Source: an uncultured Peptococcaceae bacterium (lineage in GTDB: Bacteria > Bacillota > Peptococcia > Peptococcales > Peptococcaceae). From it: DNA of 44,474 nucleotides. Under the pieces are notes generated by a model that worked only from the letters and a program-made list of their open reading frames with translations, was not told where the DNA came from and did no database searches. Where the stretch lies: assembly GCA_937976375.1 (NCBI GenBank), contig CALJRU010000057.1:1-44474 (forward strand), read 5' to 3'. Shown here piece by piece: positions 24,214-34,481 of this stretch (positions are counted from its first letter, which is position 1; each line of letters starts with the position of its first letter). Position numbers and translations under genes: made by a program.

Positions 24214-24999
24214 ATGGAAGATATTATCAGCTTGGATCACGTATCCTACATTCGCAATGGAAAATACATTCTGAAAGACGTCAACTGGCACGTCAAGCGC
24301 GGGGAACATTGGGTCATTTTAGGGCCTAACGGCTCCGGCAAGACCACGACCCTGAACATGGTCAACGGCTATATTTTCCCTTCGGAGGGGCATGTCAAGG
24401 TCATGGAATTTGAATTTGGCCATTCCTCCATCATTGAACTGCGCAAGCGCATCGGCTGGGTTAGCTCGGCCCTGTCGCAGTATATTCCGGTCAACGACTA
24501 TCCACTGCACATCGTGCTCAGCGGCAAGTTTGCCTCCCTGGGCCTGTGGGAAAAGGTGGACGACGAAGACGTGGAACGCGCCAATGAGATTTTGGACATG
24601 CTCAAGATTCGCCACCTCTCCGACCGCAAGTACGGCATGCTGAGCCAGGGCGAAAAGCAGAAAGTCCTCATCGGCCGCGCGCTGATGAACCATCCGGACA
24701 TCATCATCTTTGATGAAGCGTTCAACGGTTTGGATATTTTTGCCCGCCGCGACATGGAAGAAACCATCTCGGAACTTTCCAACAGCGACATCACCTTTAT
24801 CCTCGTCACCCACAACACCGACGAAATTCTGCCGGTGTTCAACAAAGCGCTCCTGATCAAGCATGGCGAGGTGCATTCTCAGGGCAACATCGACGACATG
24901 ATTCAGTACGATAATCTGTCAGATTTCTACGGCGAAGACGTTGACGTGTTCAAGCACAGAGACCGTTTCTATCTTTCATTGACCGACACAAAGAAGTAA
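24214..24999 (+). CDS. ABC transporter ATP-binding protein (YlmA/ModF-like)
   Basis: This 261-residue soluble ATPase has Walker A GPNGSGKTT at residues 34-42, the signature LSQGEKQKV near 147, Walker B IIIFDEAFNGLD near 168-179 and a switch histidine in LVTHNTDE. No membrane partner is encoded beside it, as with YlmA of Bacillus; the single domain may pair with a permease elsewhere or work without one. Its place directly after gpsA is probably a transcription unit of convenience. The substrate cannot be read from the sequence. Confidence 0.8.
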   Translation: MEDIISLDHVSYIRNGKYILKDVNWHVKRGEHWVILGPNGSGKTTTLNMVNGYIFPSEGHVKVMEFEFGHSSIIELRKRIGWVSSALSQYIPVNDYPLHIVLSGKFASLGLWEKVDDEDVERANEILDMLKIRHLSDRKYGMLSQGEKQKVLIGRALMNHPDIIIFDEAFNGLDIFARRDMEETISELSNSDITFILVTHNTDEILPVFNKALLIKHGEVHSQGNIDDMIQYDNLSDFYGEDVDVFKHRDRFYLSLTDTKK

Positions 25000-25003
25000 A
25001 GGT

Positions 25004-25051
25004 TTGTATATGGCATCTCTTATGCTATAATAAAAATGATTATCAATCATT
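25004..25051 (+). promoter_or_regulatory. scpA promoter with downstream palindrome
   Basis: TTGTAT at 25004-25009 and TATAAT at 25026-25031 are spaced by 16 bases. Just after the -10 lies a perfect inverted repeat, AATGATT (25035-25041), ATC, AATCATT (25045-25051), touching the ribosome binding site GGAGGG. It has some likeness to metal-repressor boxes of the TGATTATCA type, but its function is unknown. Confidence 0.5.
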
Positions 25052-25062
25052 AGGAGGGAAAG

Positions 25063-25785
25063 GTGTTGCAGACCCTCGAATTTCATCTGGACCACTTCGA
25101 TGGTCCGATGGACTTATTGATGCATTTGCTGGAAAAAAACAAGATCGATGTCTACGACATTCCCATCAATGAACTGACCGATCAATACCTCATGTACCTG
25201 GAAGATGCCAAGAGCATGAATCTGGAAATTGCCAGCCACTTTTTGCTGTTTGCGGCACAACTTGTACGCATAAAGGTAAAGATGCTGCTGCCAAGACGGC
25301 GCAGCCAGGAGGACGAGGAGGACCCACGTCAGTCGTTGGTCGATCAGATCGTGGCCTACCGTTTCTTTAAGGAACTGTCGGGCGATCTGGAGGCCTTGCG
25401 GGATGTGTCGCAGGCTTACTATCAGCGCAAGGTGGACACCAAGGCGCTGAGCGAAAAATATAAGAAGATGGAGCCGCCTGTCGGTCTGGACGCTAGGGTG
25501 CTTTTGACAGCCTTTGAAGTGCTGGAAGCTTACTCGCAGGAAAAGACGCAGGTCATGGTCATTGAAAAAATGAGCTTTTCCATCGAAGGGCTGAAAGAGG
25601 ACTTGCTGCAATTCTGCCGCCAGTCGTCGTGCCCAACGTTTCAGAATGTCCTGAAAGGCTGCGGCTCAACCGACGAAATGATCACGTTTTTTCTGGCCTT
25701 GCTGGAATGCATTCGACAGAATGAGATTGTGGCTGTGCAGCATGAGCTCTTCGGAGACATTTGGCTGCGGCCGCAAGCGTGTTGA
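25063..25785 (+). CDS. scpA: Segregation and condensation protein A
   Basis: This kleisin of 240 residues bridges the SMC heads. The N-terminal part reads FHLDHFDGPMDLLMHLLEKN, ending in IDVYDIPINELTDQYL, both typical for ScpA; the C-terminal winged helix is around residues 165-240 (VIEKMSFSIEG, FFLALLECIRQNEIVAVQ). Start at GTG 25063 is adopted, although TTG 25066 is spaced a little better from GGAGGG at 25053-25058. The partner scpB follows after 9 bases, so the pair is cotranscribed for chromosome condensation. Confidence 0.93.
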   Translation: MLQTLEFHLDHFDGPMDLLMHLLEKNKIDVYDIPINELTDQYLMYLEDAKSMNLEIASHFLLFAAQLVRIKVKMLLPRRRSQEDEEDPRQSLVDQIVAYRFFKELSGDLEALRDVSQAYYQRKVDTKALSEKYKKMEPPVGLDARVLLTAFEVLEAYSQEKTQVMVIEKMSFSIEGLKEDLLQFCRQSSCPTFQNVLKGCGSTDEMITFFLALLECIRQNEIVAVQHELFGDIWLRPQAC

Positions 25786-25794
25786 GGAGTAGAC

Positions 25795-26373
25795 ATGCTC
25801 ATAGATAATTCATACAAAGCCATCATCGAAGGGCTGCTGTTCATTGCGGAGGCACCGATGACAGTCGCCGATCTTGCCAAGATCGTGGCGATCAGCGAAG
25901 GTGATGTGCGCGATATTGTGGCCATGCTCCAGGAAGAGTACGGCCAAGGGGATAAAGGCATTGTGCTGCGAGAAGTGGGCGGCGGTTATCAGTTTTCCAC
26001 GGCACCGATCGTGGCGCCTTATATTGATAAGATTTATTCAGAAAAGAAAACAAAGTTGTCTCATGCTGCGTATGAAACACTGGCGATCATTGCCTACAAA
26101 CAGCCGGTGACGCGCAGCCAGATTGAGTATATTCGCGGTGTAAAATCTGATGGACCGATTCAACAGCTGTTATTGCGCGGCTTGATCGAAGAACAGGGCC
26201 GGCTGGACCAGCCTGGGCGTCCTGTCGTTTTTGGAACGACGGTGGCTTTTCTTGTGGCATTCGGGTTGAAGCGAATAGAAGATCTACCCAAATACGATGA
26301 ATGCCAAAATTTTGACTTTGAATTGAAGGACGCAGCGCCGGAAGAAGCAGCTGCTGTTCCAGACTTGAAATAA
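25795..26373 (+). CDS. scpB: Segregation and condensation protein B
   Basis: The 192-residue protein has the two winged helices of ScpB: residues about 5-80 (YKAIIEGLLFIAEAPMTVADL) and 85-165 (LSHAAYETLAIIAYKQPVTR, IEYIRGVKSDGPIQQLLLRG). It binds ScpA and stimulates the SMC complex. The last 25 residues are acidic and poorly conserved. GAGG lies before the start, and glmS begins 20 bases after its stop, with its own ribosome binding site. Confidence 0.94.
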   Translation: MLIDNSYKAIIEGLLFIAEAPMTVADLAKIVAISEGDVRDIVAMLQEEYGQGDKGIVLREVGGGYQFSTAPIVAPYIDKIYSEKKTKLSHAAYETLAIIAYKQPVTRSQIEYIRGVKSDGPIQQLLLRGLIEEQGRLDQPGRPVVFGTTVAFLVAFGLKRIEDLPKYDECQNFDFELKDAAPEEAAAVPDLK

Positions 26374-26392
26374 ATGTGTAGGAGGAGTTCAA

Positions 26393-28246
<1,854 letters not shown>

Positions 28247-28297
28247 ATCCTGTTGTATAATATCCTTTGAAAATTGATTTCTGTTGTATCATTGTAC

Positions 28298-28340
28298 TTG
28301 ACAAAAAAGTTTGTCTGCGCGTAAAATAATAGCAGACAAA
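28298..28340 (+). promoter_or_regulatory. leu operon promoter overlapped by a 9-bp inverted repeat
   Basis: TTGACA at 28298-28303, an 18-base spacer and TAAAAT at 28322-28327 form a strong promoter. TTTGTCTGC (28310-28318) and GCAGACAAA (28332-28340) form a perfect inverted repeat that brackets the -10, a position fit for a repressor. No repressor gene lies nearby. Confidence 0.65.
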
Positions 28341-28583
28341 ATATCCAGTGAAAAACTGTGACAAGGAGTAGTAAGAAAGGCAGCGTTAGAGAGAAGCACT
28401 GGCTGGTGAAAAGTGCGAACGTCCAATTTCTGAACTCGCCTTCGAGTTTTGCGCCAAGGGCGCCGGTTCATCACCGTTATCAATGTGAGTGGTCAAACGC
28501 CAAGGCGTTTGGCAATTAGAGTGGTACCGCGGAATTCATGCCCTTTTCGTCTCTAAATTTTGAGACGAAAAGGGCATTTTTTA
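28334..28583 (+). promoter_or_regulatory. T-box riboswitch, leucine specific, before leuA
   Basis: The T-box core AGAGTGGTACCGCGG is at 28518-28532. The Rho-independent terminator ATGCCCTTTTCGTCTC (28538-28553) pairs with GAGACGAAAAGGGCAT (28562-28577), and a T run ends at 28583. In stem I the specifier is CTC (Leu) at 28435-28437 after GAA. Uncharged tRNA-Leu would favour the antiterminator and switch on the leucine operon. The leader start is estimated from the promoter. Confidence 0.9.
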
Positions 28584-28606
28584 ATGATAGAAAGGATGCA
28601 CCATTC

Positions 28607-30160
28607 ATGAGCAAAGATAGAGTCATTATTTTTGACACCACGTTGCGTGATGGGGAACAGTCCCCAGGCTGCAGCATGAACTTACAAGAAAAACTGGCGG
28701 TGGCGCGTCAGCTCGAAAAGCTCGGCGTTGACGTCATCGAAGCTGGCTTCCCAATCTCCTCACCAGGGGATTTCGAATCGGTGAAGATGATTGCCGACAC
28801 CATCACCGAATCCACTGTGTGCGGTCTTGCCCGCGCTGCCAAGAAGGACATCGAAGCCTGCGGCGAAGCGCTGAAAGGGGCCAAGCATTCCCGCATTCAC
28901 ACCTTCATCGCCACCAGCCCAATTCATATGGAATATAAGCTGAAAATGACCCCTGACCAGGTTGTGCAGAAGGCTGTTGACGCCGTAAAATTGGCCAAGA
29001 CCTACACCGACGACGTCGAATTCTCCTGCGAGGACGCTTCCCGCAGTGAAATTCCATTCCTCTGCCGCATCGTTGAAGCCGTCATCGACGCCGGGGCAAC
29101 GACCATCAACCTGCCAGACACCGTAGGCTATGCCGTTCCTTGGGAATACGGCGCTTTCATCAAGGCTGTCATGGACGGGACGCCAAATTCTGACAAGGCC
29201 ACCTTCAGCGTACACTGCCACAACGATCTCGGCATGGCTGTGGCCAACTCTCTGTCTGCGGTGCACCAGGGTGCCCGTCAGATCGAAGTGGCCCTCAACG
29301 GCATTGGCGAACGCGCCGGCAACACCTCGCTGGAAGAAGTGGTTATGGCGCTGGAAACCCGCAAAGACGAACTGCAGTGCGAAACCGGCATCAACACCAA
29401 AGAAATCTACCGCAGCTGCCGCCTCGTCAGCCAGACCACGAACATGCCAATTCCTGCCAACAAGGCCATCGTTGGCCGCAACGCCTTTCTGCATGAATCA
29501 GGCATCCATCAGGACGGCGTGCTGAAGAAACGCGAAACCTACGAAATCATGAGCCCAGAAAGCATCGGCATCAACGCCGACAACCTCGTGCTTGGCAAAC
29601 ATTCCGGCCGTCATGCCTTCCAGGTGCGCATGAGCGAACTCGGCTTTGACCTCGAAGGTGACGAACTTCTGGAAGCCTTCGAAGAGTTCAAGAAACTCTG
29701 CGACCGCAAGAAAGAAGTCCTCGACGACGACCTCATCGCCCTCATCGACGCCAAGATGGCGACCGCCAACGACAAGTACGTTTTCGATCACCTCTATGTT
29801 TTCACCGGCACCGACCTGACCTCCACGGCCACCCTCGGCGTCAAGATCGACGACGACGTCAAAGAAATCGCCACCCTGTCCGACGGTCCTGTTGACGCTG
29901 CCTGCAAGGCTGTTGAAGAAATCCTCGGGCCTCAGTACAAAGGCGCTTTCGACATGCAGACCTACCGCATCGAAGCCATCACCGGCGGCACCGACGCCCA
30001 GGCCGATGTAAACATCAAGGTCCTCTACAAGAACAAATCGTTCAATGGTCACGGCCTCAGTACCAGTGTCCTGGAAGCCAGCGCCAAGAGCTATTTGAAC
30101 GCCATCAATAAAGCCCTTCACTGGGAAACAATGAATCATCATCAAAAGGAGAACAACTAA
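28607..30160 (+). CDS. leuA: 2-isopropylmalate synthase
   Basis: This 517-residue enzyme condenses acetyl-CoA with 2-oxoisovalerate, the first step of leucine synthesis. DTTLRDGEQSPG is at residues 9-20, the metal-binding HCHNDLG near 202, and GIGERAGNTSLEE near 227-239; the C-terminal regulatory domain (about 390-517) binds leucine for feedback. The start at 28607 (MSKDRV) follows GAAAGGATG and lies after the T-box terminator; the upstream ATG at 28538 sits inside the terminator stem and is rejected. It is first in leuACDB. Confidence 0.96.
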   Translation: MSKDRVIIFDTTLRDGEQSPGCSMNLQEKLAVARQLEKLGVDVIEAGFPISSPGDFESVKMIADTITESTVCGLARAAKKDIEACGEALKGAKHSRIHTFIATSPIHMEYKLKMTPDQVVQKAVDAVKLAKTYTDDVEFSCEDASRSEIPFLCRIVEAVIDAGATTINLPDTVGYAVPWEYGAFIKAVMDGTPNSDKATFSVHCHNDLGMAVANSLSAVHQGARQIEVALNGIGERAGNTSLEEVVMALETRKDELQCETGINTKEIYRSCRLVSQTTNMPIPANKAIVGRNAFLHESGIHQDGVLKKRETYEIMSPESIGINADNLVLGKHSGRHAFQVRMSELGFDLEGDELLEAFEEFKKLCDRKKEVLDDDLIALIDAKMATANDKYVFDHLYVFTGTDLTSTATLGVKIDDDVKEIATLSDGPVDAACKAVEEILGPQYKGAFDMQTYRIEAITGGTDAQADVNIKVLYKNKSFNGHGLSTSVLEASAKSYLNAINKALHWETMNHHQKENN

Positions 30161-30161
30161 C

Positions 30162-31424
30162 ATGGGAATGACAATGACACAGAAGATCATCGCGGCACAC
30201 GCAGGTCTTCCAGAAGTCCATGCCGGCCAGCTCGTTACAGCCAAGGTTGACATGGTATTGAGCAACGACATCACCGGCCCTGTCGCCATCCGCGAAATGA
30301 GAAAAGTGGGCATGGACACCGTTTTCGACAACACGAAGGTGGCCATGATTCCTGACCATTTCTCACCAGCCAAGGACATCAAGTCCGCTGAACAGTGCAA
30401 AGCCATCCGCGACTTCGCCAAGGAACACCAGATCAAGCACTACTATGAAGTCGGCAAGATGGGCGTTGAACACTGCCTCCTGCCTGAACAGGGCATTGTT
30501 GGTGCCGGCCAGCTCATCATCGGCGCCGACAGCCACACCTGCACCTACGGGGCACTGGGCGCTTTCTCCACTGGCATGGGCAGCACCGACATTGCAGCAG
30601 CCATGATCAGCGGCGAAACCTGGCTGAAAGTGCCGGAAGCCATCAAGGTCACCGTGACCGGCGCACCAACCAACAAATATGTTTCCGGTAAGGACGTCAT
30701 CCTTTATTTGATCGGCATGATCGGCGTTGACGGCGCCCTCTACCAGAGCCTGGAATTCGTCGGCGACGGCCTCCAGCATCTCTCCATGGACGGCCGCCTC
30801 ACCATTGCCAACATGGCCATCGAATGCGGCGCCAAGAACGCCGTCTTCCCAGTGGATGACATTGCTAAGGATTACATGAACGGCCGCTTCGACGGTGACA
30901 TGACCATCTACGAAGCCGACCCAGACGCTGAATACGTGCGCGAAATCACCATCGACCTGGCTACCCTCGTGCCTCAGGTGGCGTTCCCACATCTGCCAAG
31001 CAACACCCACCCAATCGACCAGATCGATAAGATCGCCATCGACCAGGTGGTTATCGGCAGCTGCACCAACGGCCGCATCGAAGACATGCGCGTGGCCGGC
31101 GAAATCCTCAAGGGCAAAAAAGTGGCGCCATATCTGCGCCTCATCGTCATTCCTGGCACCCAGGATGTGTACGAAGCCTGCATGAAGGAAGGCATCACCC
31201 AGACCATCCTCGACGCTGGCGGCGTCGTATCCACCCCAACCTGCGGCCCTTGCCTGGGCGGCTACATGGGTATCCTGGCCAAGGGTGAACGCGCCCTGTC
31301 CACGACCAACCGCAATTTCGTCGGTCGTATGGGCGACCCTGAAAGTGAAGTCTACCTGTGCAACCCAGCGGTCGCTGCAGCAAGCGCCATCACCGGTTAC
31401 ATCACGAATCCTGAGGAGGTATAA
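30162..31424 (+). CDS. leuC: 3-isopropylmalate dehydratase large subunit
   Basis: The 420-residue protein is the [4Fe-4S] subunit of the aconitase-family isomerase of leucine synthesis. Its size and start MGMTMTQKIIAAHAG place it in the shorter LeuC2 form shared with archaea and clostridia. Seen are GADSHTCTYGALGAF near residues 120-134 and the cluster cysteines in GSCTNGR near 299 and in CGPCLGGYMG near 361. It starts one base after leuA stops, with AAAGGAG upstream. It works only with LeuD. Confidence 0.96.
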   Translation: MGMTMTQKIIAAHAGLPEVHAGQLVTAKVDMVLSNDITGPVAIREMRKVGMDTVFDNTKVAMIPDHFSPAKDIKSAEQCKAIRDFAKEHQIKHYYEVGKMGVEHCLLPEQGIVGAGQLIIGADSHTCTYGALGAFSTGMGSTDIAAAMISGETWLKVPEAIKVTVTGAPTNKYVSGKDVILYLIGMIGVDGALYQSLEFVGDGLQHLSMDGRLTIANMAIECGAKNAVFPVDDIAKDYMNGRFDGDMTIYEADPDAEYVREITIDLATLVPQVAFPHLPSNTHPIDQIDKIAIDQVVIGSCTNGRIEDMRVAGEILKGKKVAPYLRLIVIPGTQDVYEACMKEGITQTILDAGGVVSTPTCGPCLGGYMGILAKGERALSTTNRNFVGRMGDPESEVYLCNPAVAAASAITGYITNPEEV

Positions 31425-31425
31425 C

Positions 31426-31914
31426 ATGAGTGCAAAAGCCTGGAAAGTCGGCAATAATATTGATACAGACCTGATCATCGCTGCACGTTATCTCAACGAC
31501 GCCAGCGACGAAAATATGAGAAACCACTGCATGGAAGATGTCATTCTTGATTACGCCAACACCATCGCCCCTGGCGATGTGCTGGTGGCTGGCAGCAACT
31601 TCGGCTGCGGCAGCTCCCGCGAACACGCGCCAATCTCCATTAAGGTGGCAGGCACCAGCTGCGTCATCGCAGAAAGCTTCGCGCGCATTTTCTATCGCAA
31701 CGCCATCAACATCGGCCTGCCAATCATCGAATCCCCTGAGGCTGCCAAGGCCATTGACCAGGGCGATGAACTGGACATCAACCTTGAAGAAGGGGTCATC
31801 AAGAACCTGACCAAGAATGAAACCTATCATTTTGAAAAATTCCCAGCCTTCATTCAGAAAATCGTTGAATCTGGGAACCTGTTAAACTATGTGAAAGAGA
31901 AGGTGGGCCAATGA
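31426..31914 (+). CDS. leuD: 3-isopropylmalate dehydratase small subunit
   Basis: The 162-residue swivel domain completes the isomerase: NNIDTDLIIAARYL near residues 10-23 and GSNFGCGSSREHAP near 56-69, the substrate-binding loop of the family. Start 31426 follows GAGGAGG directly, one base after the leuC stop. The ATGA overlap with leuB couples translation. Confidence 0.95.
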   Translation: MSAKAWKVGNNIDTDLIIAARYLNDASDENMRNHCMEDVILDYANTIAPGDVLVAGSNFGCGSSREHAPISIKVAGTSCVIAESFARIFYRNAINIGLPIIESPEAAKAIDQGDELDINLEEGVIKNLTKNETYHFEKFPAFIQKIVESGNLLNYVKEKVGQ

Positions 31915-32966
31915 GCAGAAAAGTAGCGGTATTACGCGGGGACGGCATCGGTCCGGAAATCGTTGATTCCGCCCTGGAAGTGTTGAAAGCCGTTGACGGC
32001 AAGTATGACCTCGGCCTGGAATTTGTCGACGCTGCCTTTGGCGGCGCTGCCATCGATGAATACGGCAGCCCATTCCCAGAAGAAACCAAGGCCATCGTCA
32101 AAGACGTGGACGCTGTGCTCTTGGGCTCCGTCGGCGGGCCAAAGTACGACGCACTGCCACGTGAACAGCGCCCTGAAACCGGCCTTCTGGCCATCCGCAA
32201 GGAACTGGGCCTGTACTGCAACATTCGCCCAGCGAAGTATTACGACTTCCTGGCCGATCGTCTGGTCTTCAAAAAAGAAGTGGTGGAAGGCGTCGACATC
32301 GTCATCTACCGTGAACTGACCAGCGGCATCTACTTCGGCGAAAAGAAACGCGAAGGGGACCGTGCTTACGACGTCATGGCCTACACCCGCGAAGAAATCG
32401 AACGCATCGTGCGCGATGCCTTCGTGCTCGCCAACCAGCGCCCACGCAAGCACCTGACCTCTGTGGACAAGGCCAACGTTCTCGAAACGTCCCGCCTCTG
32501 GCGCGAAGTGGTCAATGAAATCGCCAAGGAATACCCAGACGTGACCGTTGACCATATGTACGTGGACAACGCCGCTGTGCAGCTGGTGCTCAACCCTAAG
32601 CAGTTCGACGTCATCGTCACCGAAAACAGCTTCGGCGACATTCTGAGCGACGAATCGGCAGCTCTCGCCGGCTCTCTGGGCATGGTGCCATCGGCCAGCC
32701 TCGGCGGCAGCGTCGGCCTCTACGAACCGGCTCACGGCTCTGCGCCAGACATCGCTGGTCAGGGTATTGCCAACCCAATCGCGACGATTCTCTCTGCGGC
32801 CTACATGCTGCGTCTCTCTCTGAACGCACCAGAAGCTGCCGACGCCATCGAAAACGCTGTGCAGCAAGTCATCGACGACGGCTACCGCACCGTGGACATC
32901 GCTGCCGACCCACAGACCGCTGTCAGCACCAAAGAACTGACCCAAGCGATCATCGCACGACTTTGA
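31911..32966 (+). CDS. leuB: 3-isopropylmalate dehydrogenase
   Basis: This 351-residue NAD-dependent dehydrogenase carries out oxidative decarboxylation to 2-oxoisocaproate. Family marks are LRGDGIGPEIV at residues 8-18, RELTSGIYFGEK near 136-147, TSVDKANVLETSRLWR near 182-197 and HGSAPDIAGQGIANP near 271-285. The frame overlaps leuD by 4 bases. The operon ends with a terminator. The final leucine transaminase is not in the window. Confidence 0.96.
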   Translation: MSRKVAVLRGDGIGPEIVDSALEVLKAVDGKYDLGLEFVDAAFGGAAIDEYGSPFPEETKAIVKDVDAVLLGSVGGPKYDALPREQRPETGLLAIRKELGLYCNIRPAKYYDFLADRLVFKKEVVEGVDIVIYRELTSGIYFGEKKREGDRAYDVMAYTREEIERIVRDAFVLANQRPRKHLTSVDKANVLETSRLWREVVNEIAKEYPDVTVDHMYVDNAAVQLVLNPKQFDVIVTENSFGDILSDESAALAGSLGMVPSASLGGSVGLYEPAHGSAPDIAGQGIANPIATILSAAYMLRLSLNAPEAADAIENAVQQVIDDGYRTVDIAADPQTAVSTKELTQAIIARL

Positions 32967-32974
32967 TTTTTCAG

Positions 32975-33002
32975 CCAGCATCCTTTCGGGTGCTGGTTTT
33001 TT
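32975..33002 (+). terminator. Intrinsic terminator after leuB
   Basis: CCAGCATCC (32975-32983) pairs with GGGTGCTGG (32988-32996), one T-G pair, loop TTTC, and TTTTTT follows. Confidence 0.85.
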
Positions 33003-33024
33003 CACACATGAAAGGATGGTTTAT

Positions 33025-34176
33025 ATGGCACATTTGTTTCGCATCCCACAGAAAACCTTCATCGGCAGCGGCGCCCTCGAGGAGGCTGCGCCTGCCCTTG
33101 GCGCGCTGGGCAAAAAAGCGCTCATTGTCACCGGTCAATCCATGATTTGCCAGGGGCATGTGGCTGCTTTGACGGCCCTGCTTGAACAACAGGGCGTGGC
33201 CCATGCGCTCTTTTCCGGCATCACCGGCGAGCCTACCGACACCATGATTCAGGCTGGGGCGGCGGTGTACGTTCAGGAAGGCTGCGATTTCGCCATTGGT
33301 TTTGGCGGCGGCAGCGCCCTGGATGCGGCCAAGGCCATCGTCGTCGACGCCAAAACCGGCGCAAGCATCACCGCCTTTAAAGGCAAGACGGTGCCTGCGA
33401 CCATGCCGCCGGTGGCAGCAATTCCGTCGACGGCCGGCACTGGTTCGGAAACCACGCCGTTTACCATCATCACCGACACCGCCCACGATGAAAAGCTGCT
33501 GCTCAAAGGCGATGGCCTCATGCCAACCCTGGCCATCGTCGACCCGCTCTTTTCCCAGCAGACGCCGCGCAGCGTCACCGTTGCCACCGGGCTGGACGCT
33601 CTGACCCACGCCATAGAAGCTTACACCTCCCGCAAGGCTTTCTGCGAGAGCGATCTTTTCTGCCTGTCGGCGGTGAAGCGCATCTTTGCCAACCTGCCGC
33701 GCGCCGTCGCCGACGGCACCGACACGGAAGCCCGCGCCGAAATGGCCATTGCAGCCTATGAGGCAGGCGTCGGCATCGCCAACTCGTCGGTGACCATCGT
33801 GCACGGCATGAGCCGTCCGATCGGCGCCCTTTTCCACGTTGCCCATGGCATTTCCAACGCCATGCTCCTGAGTGCCTGCCTGGCCTTCATCGCCGACGGT
33901 GCCGAAGACCGCTTCGCAGACCTGGGCCGCGCCATCGGCGTGGCGGACGCCAGCGACGACGACCACGCTGCCACTGCAAACTTCCTGGCCGCTGTGGACG
34001 CCCTTTGCAAGACCTGCGAGGTGCCAACGCTGGCCGCCTACGGCATCGACCGCGCACGCTTCTTTGCCCTGATGGACAAAATGGCCGACGACGCCCTCGC
34101 CAGCGGCAGCCCGGCCAACACCCGCAAGGCGATCAGCAAAGACGACATTCTTACCATCTATCAAAACCTCTGGTAA
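33025..34176 (+). CDS. Iron-containing alcohol dehydrogenase
   Basis: This 383-residue member of the group III alcohol dehydrogenases has the cofactor motif GFGGGSALDAAKAI near residues 92-105 and PSTAGTGSE near 134-142. GLDALTHAIEAY near 190-201 and HGMSRPIGALFHVAHG near 254-269 supply the Asp and three His metal ligands. The second His of the usual HGMAHP is replaced by Arg (HGMSRP), a known-looking variant. It probably reduces an aldehyde in fermentation; substrate unknown. The start at 33025 (MAHLFR) is preferred over 33016 on spacing from AAAGG. It stands alone between two terminators. Confidence 0.85.
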   Translation: MAHLFRIPQKTFIGSGALEEAAPALGALGKKALIVTGQSMICQGHVAALTALLEQQGVAHALFSGITGEPTDTMIQAGAAVYVQEGCDFAIGFGGGSALDAAKAIVVDAKTGASITAFKGKTVPATMPPVAAIPSTAGTGSETTPFTIITDTAHDEKLLLKGDGLMPTLAIVDPLFSQQTPRSVTVATGLDALTHAIEAYTSRKAFCESDLFCLSAVKRIFANLPRAVADGTDTEARAEMAIAAYEAGVGIANSSVTIVHGMSRPIGALFHVAHGISNAMLLSACLAFIADGAEDRFADLGRAIGVADASDDDHAATANFLAAVDALCKTCEVPTLAAYGIDRARFFALMDKMADDALASGSPANTRKAISKDDILTIYQNLW

Positions 34177-34182
34177 GCCAAG

Positions 34183-34215
34183 ACGCGCACGATCGTTTGA
34201 CCGTGCGCGTTTTTT
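34183..34215 (+). terminator. Intrinsic terminator after the alcohol dehydrogenase
   Basis: ACGCGCACG (34183-34191) pairs perfectly with CGTGCGCGT (34202-34210), then TTTTTT. Confidence 0.8.
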
Positions 34216-34357
34216 CGCAAGAACGCTTAAAACAACAGCACGCCGCCGTTGTACAATGTTTCCGCAGCCACTGGGGCTTCTCCTGCGATTATTTGCAGCG
34301 CTGAGAAGTTGCATAAATATAAATGGGCTGAATGGTTGTCTGAAAAAGGCTGAGCAA

Positions 34358-34386
34358 GGTCTGGGCGATGCGTCCAGGCCTTTTTT
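34358..34386 (+). terminator. Second intrinsic terminator in the gap before the HlyD-like gene
   Basis: GGTCTGGGCG (34358-34367) pairs with CGTCCAGGCC (34371-34380) with G-U pairs, then TTTTTT. No gene stands directly before it. The 34216-34357 stretch holds only a short frame with no start site, perhaps a gene remnant. Confidence 0.6.
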
Positions 34387-34444
34387 AATGTCAATATTTG
34401 ATGAGATTTTACGATTACCCCTCGAAAAATGAAGGTTCATAGTA

Positions 34445-34450
34445 TATAAT
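34445..34450 (+). promoter_or_regulatory. -10 element of the hlyD-yggS-sepF cluster
   Basis: TATAAT at 34445-34450 lies 31 bases before the start codon. A clear -35 is not visible. Confidence 0.45.
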
Positions 34451-34481
34451 GTTAATGATTCCTGTCTTTAGAGAGGATACT

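Noticed and set aside
26374..26392. glmS ribozyme riboswitch before glmS
   Set aside because: Only 19 bases lie between scpB and glmS, which holds just the ribosome binding site.
28538..28606. Upstream start for leuA
   Set aside because: This ATG lies inside the T-box terminator stem; the start at 28607 has a ribosome binding site and the family N-terminus.
34216..34357. Possible gene between the dehydrogenase and the HlyD-like gene
   Set aside because: Only short frames without start sites; the second terminator hints at a lost gene but no family can be read.
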